From assembly GCA_030529845.1 (NCBI GenBank), contig JAUMWB010000003.1, forward strand, positions 248,001 through 312,000: DNA of 64,000 nucleotides. The letters run 5' to 3'. How positions within the stretch are numbered: position 1 is the first letter of the stretch; each line of letters opens with the position of its first letter. The notes under the pieces were generated by a model. That model saw only the letters and a program-made list of their open reading frames with translations. It ran no database searches and was not told where the DNA came from. Origin of the DNA: Rothia sp. (in: high G+C Gram-positive bacteria) (lineage in GTDB: Bacteria; Actinomycetota; Actinomycetes; Actinomycetales; Micrococcaceae). Made by a program: the position numbers and the translations under genes. Shown one piece after another: positions 8,614 through 15,382 of the stretch.

Positions 8614-9213
8614 TTACCAGGGGAACTCAGCTGAGTCGTTCAAATAGATGATGAAGCCAATAACTTTTCTGCGGGAGTTGAAGGCAATCTGGCCGACGGG
8701 TTTACCGTCTGTATGGTCTAGTGTGAAGTCTGCGATTGCGAAGATTGAGGTGTTGGGGACTTTGATAGTGGCCGAGAAAACCTTGAATTCGTGGGGGTTT
8801 GGGGTGTGGAGATTGAGGGAATCAACGCGCTGAAAATCTCCACATCCCTCCAATACTTCTTGCCAAACCTCGGCAAGTTTTTTCTTGCTGAGTCCTCGTT
8901 TCGCGGTGAAAGAGAAGTAGCTGTGCACCTTCTCCCACTCGTGTTCTCCGATGCGGTGAAGAACGGCTTTTGCGGTGTTGGTGAGGTGCGCTTGAGTTGT
9001 TTCTGAGAAGTGCATGGGGGCGATCTCCTGAATAATCTTTGAGTATTTTTGGGCTGCTGCCTGGCGGCTAACCCCTAATACTGAGCCAATCTCACCCCAG
9101 GAGTAGCCATCATTTTTAGCGACCGCAATGCAGTGGTTGAGATGGTGTTCAGAGTCCTGAGCGGCCTCCTGGGCTAGAGCTATGTTTTCGAGTTGGGTGG
9201 GCAGATTTTCCAT
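8614..9213 (-). CDS. HTH-DUF3887 regulator, paralog B
   Basis: A 199-aa paralog of the protein at 5816-6355, with the same order: an N-terminal helical stretch, the HTH YSWGEIGSVLGVSRQAAAQ, a helical middle containing KKLAEVWQEVLE, and a C-terminal DUF3887-like sheet ending PVGQIAFNSRRKVIGFIIY and PW. The ATG at 9213 is preceded by AGAAGG; a longer start at 9240 would be TTG without a ribosome site. A good promoter lies upstream. Together with paralog A it brackets the PRC-barrel and SDR genes. Confidence 0.72.
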   Translation of the reverse strand: MENLPTQLENIALAQEAAQDSEHHLNHCIAVAKNDGYSWGEIGSVLGVSRQAAAQKYSKIIQEIAPMHFSETTQAHLTNTAKAVLHRIGEHEWEKVHSYFSFTAKRGLSKKKLAEVWQEVLEGCGDFQRVDSLNLHTPNPHEFKVFSATIKVPNTSIFAIADFTLDHTDGKPVGQIAFNSRRKVIGFIIYLNDSAEFPW

Positions 9214-9264
9214 GAAGCCTTCTAGATGTAAAAGTGTCAATTATTTATTTCTCTTTCACGTTTA

Positions 9265-9294
9265 ATAATGCACACGAGGGTGTGAATGTGTCAA
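9265..9294 (-). promoter_or_regulatory. Promoter of HTH-DUF3887 paralog B
   Basis: Minus strand: -35 TTGACA (9289-9294) and -10 CATTAT (9265-9270), 18 bp apart. A small CACAC/GTGTG hairpin lies in the spacer and could be an operator. The rest of 9214-9488 holds no gene. Confidence 0.6.
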
Positions 9295-9488
9295 GGTTTT
9301 ATTTCGTCATTACATAATGGTGCGTAAGCTGTGCCTAGAACGGGGCTTCACATGATGAAGCGCACTCGGTCAAGCTGTCTAACCCAAGCTGGACCGGGAA
9401 GGGCGTCCTCACCGGCTACTTTGTATCAAAGCTGGCACTGTGAGATGCCACGCTGACCGCCTCTGGTCAAGTGTGCGAAAATAGCACA

Positions 9489-10682
9489 GTGACTCTTTCA
9501 ACTGACACCCCCGCAGAAACCAGCGCCGCGCCGCAGCTCGAACTGCCGCCCCTGCAGCTGGGCAAGCTGACCGTTGATACCCCCGTGGTGCTGGCACCCA
9601 TGGCTGGCGTTACTAACAAGGCCTTCCGCCGGCTCTGCCGCGACTACGGCGGCGGGCTGTACGTGACCGAGATGGTCACAGCGCGCTCCCTGGTGGAGCG
9701 CAATCCCGAGTCCCTGCGCATTATTGACCATGACGGCGACGAAAAGATCCGCTCCATTCAGATTTACGGGGTGGACGCCGTCAACGTGGGTAAGGCAATC
9801 CGCATGGTGGTCGAAGAAGACCGCGCCGACCATATTGATCTGAACTTCGGCTGCCCCGTGCCCAAGGTGACTAAGCTGGGCGGTGGCTCAGCCCTGCCCT
9901 GGAAGACCGACCTCTTTACCGCTATCGTCCAGACCGCCGTGCGCGAGGCATCCCGCGGGGACGTGCCCCTGACCATCAAAATGCGTAAGGGCATAGACGA
10001 GGACCACCTGACCTACCTAGAATCAGCCAAAATCGCCCGCGATGCCGGGGTTGCAGCTATCGCCCTGCACGGCCGCACCGCCGCCCAGCACTACTCGGGT
10101 AAGGCTGACTGGGACTCCATTGCCCGCCTGCGCGAAGCTATCCCCGACGTGCCAATTCTGGGCAACGGCGATATTTTCTCGGCCGAGGACGCCATCGCCA
10201 TGGTTGAGCAGACCGGGGTGGACGGCATTGTGGTTGGCCGCGGCTGTCAGGGCCGCCCCTGGCTCTTTGGCGACCTTCAGAACGCTTTTGAGGGCTCGGA
10301 AGAGCGCCACCGCCCCTCTGTTTCTGAGGTGGCGGATATGATTTATCGCCACGCGGAACTGCTGGTAGAGACCTTTGGGGATGAGACTCGCGGCCTGCGC
10401 GAGATTCGCAAGCACGTGGCCTGGTACTTCCACGGCTACCCGGTGGGCGGCAAGCTGCGCGCCAAGATGTCTACTGTGCCCACCCTTGAGGCCTTCCGCG
10501 AGTACCTGGCAGAACTGGACCACTCCATCGGCTACCCCGGTGCCGCTGTTGAGGGCCCCCGTGGCCGAGCTGGCAACCCCAAGAAGCCCCACCTACCCGA
10601 CGGCTGGTTGAACTCCCGCGTCCTGGGGGACGCCGAGCGTCTGGGCCTGGTAGATGCTGAACTGGATATCAGCGGCGGCTAA
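9489..10682 (+). CDS. dus: tRNA-dihydrouridine synthase, DusB-like
   Basis: An FMN-dependent TIM-barrel enzyme that reduces uridine to dihydrouridine in tRNA D-loops; 397 aa. Family motifs are VVLAPMAGVTNKAFRRLCR, TEMVTAR, LNFGCPVPKV with the catalytic Cys, TIKMRKG, ALHGRTAAQHYSG and GNGDIF, then VGRGCQGRPWLFGD. Neither possible GTG start (9471 or 9489) has a ribosome site. I chose 9489 because GAAAAT, with a TG two bases upstream as in extended -10 boxes, ends 6 nt before it, which fits a leaderless transcript. It is convergent with the TM2 gene. Confidence 0.92.
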   Translation: MTLSTDTPAETSAAPQLELPPLQLGKLTVDTPVVLAPMAGVTNKAFRRLCRDYGGGLYVTEMVTARSLVERNPESLRIIDHDGDEKIRSIQIYGVDAVNVGKAIRMVVEEDRADHIDLNFGCPVPKVTKLGGGSALPWKTDLFTAIVQTAVREASRGDVPLTIKMRKGIDEDHLTYLESAKIARDAGVAAIALHGRTAAQHYSGKADWDSIARLREAIPDVPILGNGDIFSAEDAIAMVEQTGVDGIVVGRGCQGRPWLFGDLQNAFEGSEERHRPSVSEVADMIYRHAELLVETFGDETRGLREIRKHVAWYFHGYPVGGKLRAKMSTVPTLEAFREYLAELDHSIGYPGAAVEGPRGRAGNPKKPHLPDGWLNSRVLGDAERLGLVDAELDISGG

Positions 10683-10704
10683 AGATGCGGACGGCCGGAC
10701 CCGC

Positions 10705-11124
10705 CTAGTCCATATCGGGCGGCGGTGGGTCGGTAGGAGTTTTACCCTTCCAGAGGTTGATATCCCACATGATAGAGAAGGACCCCACCATGTGGAGGCT
10801 GTGAAAGACAGGTCCGCACTCTTCACCGTAGATATCGCTGTTTGGGTCTGATACGGCGATGGCCCGCACCGCCGTGATGTTGAGGCCGATGACGAGAATC
10901 AGTAGGAGAAGCCCGAGTATCCACTCGTAGACGAGCAGGGGAACTGTTGCCATGGCGAGGAGGAGCGTGGCCCAACCTCTGAGGTTATTGCCCAGGAAGA
11001 AGTCGTGAGTGCCGAGGTAGCCCTGCCAGCAGGCCATCTGGTAGGCCCTGGACTTGGTGCGGATCAGTCTTTCATAGCGAAAACGCTCAAGATCGCCGTA
11101 GTTGGGTACGTACTTCTCGTTCAT
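10705..11124 (-). CDS. TM2-domain membrane protein
   Basis: A 139-aa protein with the TM2 signature: YLGTHDFFLGNNLRGWATLL, followed by two adjacent membrane helices. A basic N-terminal part (FRYERLIRTKSRAYQ) comes before it, and the C-terminus ends in a proline-rich PTDPPPPDMD tail. TM2 proteins are common and mostly of unknown role. I use the ATG at 11124; a start at 11163 is possible, and neither has a close ribosome site. It is convergent with dus, with 22 bp between stops and no clear terminator. Confidence 0.65.
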   Translation of the reverse strand: MNEKYVPNYGDLERFRYERLIRTKSRAYQMACWQGYLGTHDFFLGNNLRGWATLLLAMATVPLLVYEWILGLLLLILVIGLNITAVRAIAVSDPNSDIYGEECGPVFHSLHMVGSFSIMWDINLWKGKTPTDPPPPDMD

Positions 11125-11174
11125 AGAAGACGACTGTACCTTCCAGTAGGGGGCACAAACCATAGGTTACATTG

Positions 11175-11236
11175 AGTGCTTACCAGAATCGCGTAGTGCC
11201 CACGCCGTGTGTGGACGCTGTGCGATTCTTGTAGAC
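11175..11236. repeat. 62-bp hairpin repeat, copy 1
   Basis: Differs at only two positions from the copy at 13219-13280. A 12-bp stem, AGAATCGCGTAG with CTGTGCGATTCT, contains two G-T pairs here that are G-C in the other copy, and a CCAC/GTGG inner stem lies inside. The two copies are direct repeats around the yeeE-tusA-DUF6176 module. Otherwise 11125-11379 holds no gene. Confidence 0.8.
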
Positions 11237-11379
11237 GGTGGAATAGGGCCTAAGGCGCGCTGCCTGCCCTACCCTCACGATAGACAAGAAGCAAACGCGT
11301 ATTGCGAACTGTTGCCTTAGGTTTCCCCATATGAATGCAATGTTTACTGGCCCTCATAGCTGTACCTAGCATGGGGTAC

Positions 11380-12420
11380 ATGCTTATTTCAGGTCTCTTT
11401 GTTGGTGCCGCGTTGGGCTTCGTACTTCAGCGTGGCCGCTTCTGCGTCACCGGTGCTTTCCGCGATGTATGGGTTGCAAAAAATACCTGGTGGCTTGGTG
11501 CCCTCTTCGTGGCAATTACCGTCCAAGCTATTGGTCTTGCAATCTTCAATAGCACTGGCTATCTTCCCACCGAAACCGTTGCTAGCGCCTTCGCTCCATT
11601 TGCTACTGTGGTGGGCGGTTTTATTTTCGGTATCGGTATGCTCCTTGCTGGAGGGTGTGCCACAGGAACCTACTATCGTGCAGGTGAGGGCTTAGTGGGT
11701 TCTTGGTTTGCTCTTATCTTCTATGCCCTCTTTGCTGCTGTTTTCAAGTTTGGCCCATTGGGGCAAAGCACAAAAACCGTACAGTCTTGGGGTGTTACTG
11801 AGAACGCAACAATTTATCAGAGTCTTGGTATCTCTCCCTGGGTTCTCGTTGGTATTTTGGCTCTTATCACCGGACTTTGGGTCTACCGTAACCTCACACG
11901 GCCCAAGCTCCCTGTTGCCACTTTGCCAGCAGAAAAGACCGGTTTGGCGCACATCCTCTTTGAAAAAGCATGGAACCCCTATGCCACCGGTATTATTATT
12001 GGCTTGATAGCGCTCGTGGCGTGGCCGCTGAGTTGGGCGACAGGGCGCGAGTGGGGGCTTGGTATTACTGGGCCCAGCGCTAACCTCACTGCTTTTCTGA
12101 CGACCGGTGATACTGGCTATGTTGATTGGGGTCTATTTCTGGTGTTAGGGATTCTTCTAGGTTCCTTCATCGCTGCCAAGGCTAGCGGAGAGTTTAAGAT
12201 TCGCGTACCTAGCGCTGACATCATCGTGAAATCGATTCTTGGTGGTGCGCTGATGGGGTGGGGTGCTGCATGGGCCGGAGGATGCACCATCGGTAATGGC
12301 TTGGTCGAAACATCTATGTTCTCGTGGCAAGGGTGGGTAGCCTTCGTCGCTATGCTGCTGGGTGCAGGGCTTGCTGCAAAAATCTTTATTGTCAATCGCT
12401 TTCAACTTGTTAAATCCTAA
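11380..12420 (+). CDS. tsuA: YeeE/YedE-type thiosulfate transporter (TsuA)
   Basis: A polytopic inner-membrane protein of 346 aa with about nine to ten hydrophobic segments. Conserved cysteine motifs of the family are visible: QRGRFCVTGAFRD (Cys22), GGCATGTYYR (Cys93) and GGCTIGNGL (Cys302). In characterised YeeE/TsuA these cysteines pass thiosulfate through the membrane. The start at 11380 gives the usual N-terminus MLISGLFVGAALGF; GGGG lies only 3 nt before it, and an ATG at 11371 is possible. T-ending codons are commoner than in neighbouring genes. The TusA gene follows 9 bp downstream, the standard TsuA-TsuB pairing. Confidence 0.88.
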   Translation: MLISGLFVGAALGFVLQRGRFCVTGAFRDVWVAKNTWWLGALFVAITVQAIGLAIFNSTGYLPTETVASAFAPFATVVGGFIFGIGMLLAGGCATGTYYRAGEGLVGSWFALIFYALFAAVFKFGPLGQSTKTVQSWGVTENATIYQSLGISPWVLVGILALITGLWVYRNLTRPKLPVATLPAEKTGLAHILFEKAWNPYATGIIIGLIALVAWPLSWATGREWGLGITGPSANLTAFLTTGDTGYVDWGLFLVLGILLGSFIAAKASGEFKIRVPSADIIVKSILGGALMGWGAAWAGGCTIGNGLVETSMFSWQGWVAFVAMLLGAGLAAKIFIVNRFQLVKS

Positions 12421-12429
12421 GGAGTCCCT

Positions 12430-12657
12430 GTGGCACAGCGAATTCTCGAAACTGATGGGCTGATTTGCCCTTTCCCCGTCCAAGAAGCCAAAGCAGCCAT
12501 GGCTGAGCTTAGCCCTGGTGACGAGCTGGTTATTAACTTTGATTGCACTCAGGGTACCGAAGCAATTCCGCGGTGGGCGGCCGAGAACGGCTATGGAACC
12601 AAAGACTTTGTGAAACGTGGTCCTGCCGAGTGGAGCATCACGGTCATCAAGGCATAA
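12430..12657 (+). CDS. TusA-family sulfur carrier (TsuB/YeeD-like)
   Basis: A 75-aa protein of the SirA/TusA fold. GLICPFPVQEAK holds the CPxP motif with the sulfur-binding Cys13. Small TusA proteins next to YeeE accept or activate sulfur from imported thiosulfate. The GTG start has AAGGAG 5-6 nt upstream, and the gap from tsuA is 9 bp, so the two are cotranscribed. The C-terminus WSITVIKA is typical. A long perfect palindrome begins 75 bp after the stop. Confidence 0.9.
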   Translation: MAQRILETDGLICPFPVQEAKAAMAELSPGDELVINFDCTQGTEAIPRWAAENGYGTKDFVKRGPAEWSITVIKA

Positions 12658-12732
12658 CTGAGCTGACCTAGTTCTGGGAAGATATGAGCCTGCGGCTAAG
12701 AAGCCTTAATCCGGCGATTCATTAAATTTTCT

Positions 12733-12799
12733 TGTAGGTAAGTAAAAGCTTCATATGCGTGTGCAAAGAACACGCATATGAAGCTTTTACTTACCTACA
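12733..12799. repeat. Perfect 30-bp-arm palindrome
   Basis: Arms at 12733-12762 and 12770-12799 are perfect complements over 30 bp with a 7-nt loop GCAAAGA. The arms are AT-rich and contain AAGCTT and CATATG. No T-run follows on either strand, so it is not a classical terminator. It lies between tusA and the DUF6176 gene. Confidence 0.9.
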
Positions 12800-12820
12800 G
12801 TCGTTTGGAGAAGGCCGTCA

Positions 12821-12853
12821 TTGACCCCAAAACGCCCTTGGTAGAATTACGGT
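12821..12853 (+). promoter_or_regulatory. Promoter for leaderless DUF6176 transcript
   Basis: TTGACC at 12821-12826 and TAGAAT at 12842-12847, 15 bp apart. The -10 ends 6 nt before the ATG, and no ribosome site is present, so the mRNA probably begins at the start codon. Confidence 0.55.
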
Positions 12854-13216
12854 ATGCAGATTGAACTGACGCGGTTTCGGGTTAAACCTGGCAAACGGCG
12901 CAAGGTTGATGAGTGGATGTTTTTCCTCAACGAGAACATGGAAGCTGTCAAAGAGACACTAGAGCCTGAACACATGTACGTTGAGACAATCTTTGCTGAA
13001 ACGATCGATGGCGTTGATTACCTTTACTGGTACTCGGTGCGCGGTAGGGCAGGCCTGGAACAGAAAGTTACTGAGTCTGAGCACTGGTTAGATGAAAAGC
13101 ACGTCGAGTACTGGCGTGAATGTATCGATTCTACTTACCCACCGCAAGACCTGTCACCGCGTGTGCACATGCTGCCTGACCGCGTCCTTGCATCCATGAA
13201 GCCTCTGCCCCAGTAA
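12854..13216 (+). CDS. DUF6176 family protein
   Basis: A 120-aa soluble protein resembling the DUF6176 family: IELTRFRVKPGKRRKVDEW at the start, LEPEHMYVETIFAE in the middle and a tryptophan/tyrosine-rich part YLYWYSVRG and HVEYWRECID. The fold is probably a ferredoxin-like alpha-beta dimer, as in antibiotic-monooxygenase relatives, but this is inference and the function is unknown. The start has no ribosome site and sits just after a -10 box, consistent with leaderless expression. The second copy of the 62-bp hairpin repeat begins 3 bp after the stop. Confidence 0.75.
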   Translation: MQIELTRFRVKPGKRRKVDEWMFFLNENMEAVKETLEPEHMYVETIFAETIDGVDYLYWYSVRGRAGLEQKVTESEHWLDEKHVEYWRECIDSTYPPQDLSPRVHMLPDRVLASMKPLPQ

Positions 13217-13218
13217 AT

Positions 13219-13280
13219 AGTGCTTACCAGAATCGCGCAGTGCCCACGCCGTGTGTGGACGCTGCGCGATTCTTGTAGAC
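13219..13280. repeat. 62-bp hairpin repeat, copy 2
   Basis: Direct repeat of 11175-11236 with 60 of 62 positions identical. Here the 12-bp stem AGAATCGCGCAG/CTGCGCGATTCT is perfect. It starts 3 bp after the DUF6176 stop. Confidence 0.8.
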
Positions 13281-13393
13281 ACTGGGTTCGCAGCGCACGC
13301 GCGGACGGACGCGCCCGCCTGCCCGCCGCAGGTCAGGGAGGTAGGCGAGGGGCAGCCCGCCCCAGCGTGGGCCTACCCTCTAGACTTAAAGGC

Positions 13394-13954
13394 ATGAGAA
13401 CCCACACCATCAGCCCCGAAACCCCTGCCGATACCGCAGAGATCCGCGATGTGCTCCTGGCCGCCTTTGATACCAGCTATGAAGCTGATCTGGTGGAAGC
13501 CCTGCGCGGCAACCCCAATGCCTGGGAGCCGGGAATCTCCCTTACCGCCCGTGACGTCACCACCGGTGCCCTCGTCGGATACGTTCTCATCAGTCGTTGC
13601 TGGGTAGGGTCCTGGCCTGCCTATGCCCTTGCGCCGCTGGCCGTCCACCCCGACTATCAGGGCAGGGGAGTGGGTACCGCCCTTACCCTTGAAGCGCTGG
13701 CGCGCGCACGCGCGTCCGCCCAGATCAGCAATGCACCTACCAGCCTGCTGGTGCTCGGAGAACCCACCTACTACAGCTGCTTTGATTTCGTGCCGGCAGC
13801 CCGCCATGGGGTGCGCGCCATCATCGACGGTATCGATCCCGCCGCCCTAGCTGAAGCCCTGCAACTGATCAACCTCACCCCTGACTTCCCACCCATCTCA
13901 GGCGAAGTCACCTGGCCCGCCGAATACGGCCTTGACCAGGGAGATGACCTCTAA
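13394..13954 (+). CDS. GNAT N-acetyltransferase
   Basis: A 186-aa acetyltransferase close to the YhbS-type group: N-terminal IRDVLLAAFDTSYEADLVEAL, then ALAPLAVHPDYQGRGVG as the acetyl-CoA loop, LLVLGEPTYYSCFDFVPA, and a C-terminal part after the fold. The substrate is unknown. The ATG at 13394 lies 7 nt after TAGACT, a good -10, and AAAGG is too close to act as a ribosome site, so leaderless expression is likely. A longer upstream frame is mostly Arg/Ala low-complexity and overlaps the hairpin repeat. dgt follows 39 bp downstream. Confidence 0.8.
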   Translation: MRTHTISPETPADTAEIRDVLLAAFDTSYEADLVEALRGNPNAWEPGISLTARDVTTGALVGYVLISRCWVGSWPAYALAPLAVHPDYQGRGVGTALTLEALARARASAQISNAPTSLLVLGEPTYYSCFDFVPAARHGVRAIIDGIDPAALAEALQLINLTPDFPPISGEVTWPAEYGLDQGDDL

Positions 13955-13993
13955 ACTAGGACCCCAGGCGTAGACCTACCCGGCAGAGAAAAG

Positions 13994-15340
13994 ATGAGAA
14001 ACATGAGCAGCACTTTCACCCCCGAACAGGCCCCCACCCCCGGCTACAGCGCAGCAGACGCTGAACGCTGGGTTCCCGAACACCACAAGTTCGTCTACCG
14101 CTCACCCTTTGAACGCGACCGCGCTCGCGTGCTGCACTCCTCGGCGCTGCGCCGCCTGGGCGCTAAAACCCAGGTGGTTGACCCCGATACCGACGACTTT
14201 GTGCGCACCCGTCTGACCCACTCCCTCGAAGTAGCCCAGATTGGCCGGGAGCTAGGCCGTATGCTGGGGTGCGACCCCGACGTGGTCGATACCGCCTGCC
14301 TCTCCCACGATTTAGGCCACCCGCCCTTTGGGCATAACGGTGAAACAGCTCTCGACCGACTAGCAGCGGACGCCGGTGGTTTTGAAGGTAACGCCCAGAC
14401 CCTGCGCCTGCTCACCCGGCTAGAACCCAAGGTGATTAGGCACGACGGGGGATCGGCGGGGCTGAACCTCACCCGGGCGTCCCTGGACGCAACCTGCAAG
14501 TACCCCTGGACCCGCGCCCAGGCCCCCGTCCGCACCGATGGTAAACCCAACCGCAAATTTGGTGTCTATGCCGATGACCTACCCGTCTTCGAGTGGCTCC
14601 GCTCCGGTGCCGCTGAAGCCGGTGCCGCACCGACCCAAAAGTGTATCGAAGCCCAGGTCATGGATCTTGCCGACGATATCTCCTACTCCGTGCACGATGT
14701 CGAGGACGCCGTCTTCGGCGGGCACGTGCAGCTCGATGAGCTAAAAAATGCGGACGCCCGCCAGCAGGTTTTCGACAAAACCCGCCTCTGGTACCTGCCA
14801 GGGGTCGAGGACTCCACCCTCGACAAGGCTCTGACCCGCTTAGAGAACCTCAACCGCTGGGTGCCGAATATGACGGGGACTCGCTCGTCCATGGCGGCTT
14901 TTAAGGCCCTTACCTCCAAACTCATTGGGCGCTTCGCTGCCAGTGCCATGCTGGCAACCCGCGATGTCTACGGGGATGAACCGCTGACCCGCTACCGGGC
15001 CCAGCTAGTCGTACCCGAAGAAACCGAACATGAAATCGCCGTGCTCAAGGGCATCGCTACCGCTTTCGTCATGGCTCCTCGCGACGCAGCAGCCGCCCAG
15101 GCAACCGACGGGAACCAACAGGAAATCCTCGAATTTCTAGTCCATGCCCTCTTCGATAACCCCGGCTACCTCGACCCGGTTTTTGCCGCTGACCTGCAAG
15201 AACTTGGCCGTAACGACGACGCCGCCCGCCTGCGCCTGGTCATTGACCAGGTCGCCTGCCTGACTGACCGCTCCGCCCTGGCCCTCTTCAAACGCATCAC
15301 CGGAACCTACTGGGCAGTGGGGGACAAGCCGCTCTGGTAG
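13994..15340 (+). CDS. dgt: dGTP triphosphohydrolase-like protein
   Basis: A 448-aa HD-domain enzyme that hydrolyses dNTPs to deoxynucleoside and triphosphate. FERDRARVLHSSALRRLGAK is the family N-terminal motif; RLTHSLEVAQI gives His76, and CLSHDLGHPPFGHNGE gives the HD pair His105-Asp106. ISYSVHDVEDAV supplies the later metal Asp. It is longer than the shortest homologs, with full C-terminal helices. The ATG at 13994 follows GAGAAAAG; an ATG at 14003 is an alternative. Its position before dnaG is conserved in actinobacteria and suggests a shared role in nucleotide and replication control. Confidence 0.93.
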   Translation: MRNMSSTFTPEQAPTPGYSAADAERWVPEHHKFVYRSPFERDRARVLHSSALRRLGAKTQVVDPDTDDFVRTRLTHSLEVAQIGRELGRMLGCDPDVVDTACLSHDLGHPPFGHNGETALDRLAADAGGFEGNAQTLRLLTRLEPKVIRHDGGSAGLNLTRASLDATCKYPWTRAQAPVRTDGKPNRKFGVYADDLPVFEWLRSGAAEAGAAPTQKCIEAQVMDLADDISYSVHDVEDAVFGGHVQLDELKNADARQQVFDKTRLWYLPGVEDSTLDKALTRLENLNRWVPNMTGTRSSMAAFKALTSKLIGRFAASAMLATRDVYGDEPLTRYRAQLVVPEETEHEIAVLKGIATAFVMAPRDAAAAQATDGNQQEILEFLVHALFDNPGYLDPVFAADLQELGRNDDAARLRLVIDQVACLTDRSALALFKRITGTYWAVGDKPLW

Positions 15341-15369
15341 GCAAAATCCACCGGCTTGACGCCCCCGAC

Positions 15370-15382
15370 TAGAATTGAACCC
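15370..15382 (+). promoter_or_regulatory. TAGAAT -10 box for leaderless dnaG
   Basis: TAGAAT at 15370-15375 ends 7 nt before the GTG of dnaG; no ribosome site lies between them. A -35 is not clear. It implies a dnaG-specific leaderless transcript in addition to any readthrough from dgt. Confidence 0.5.
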
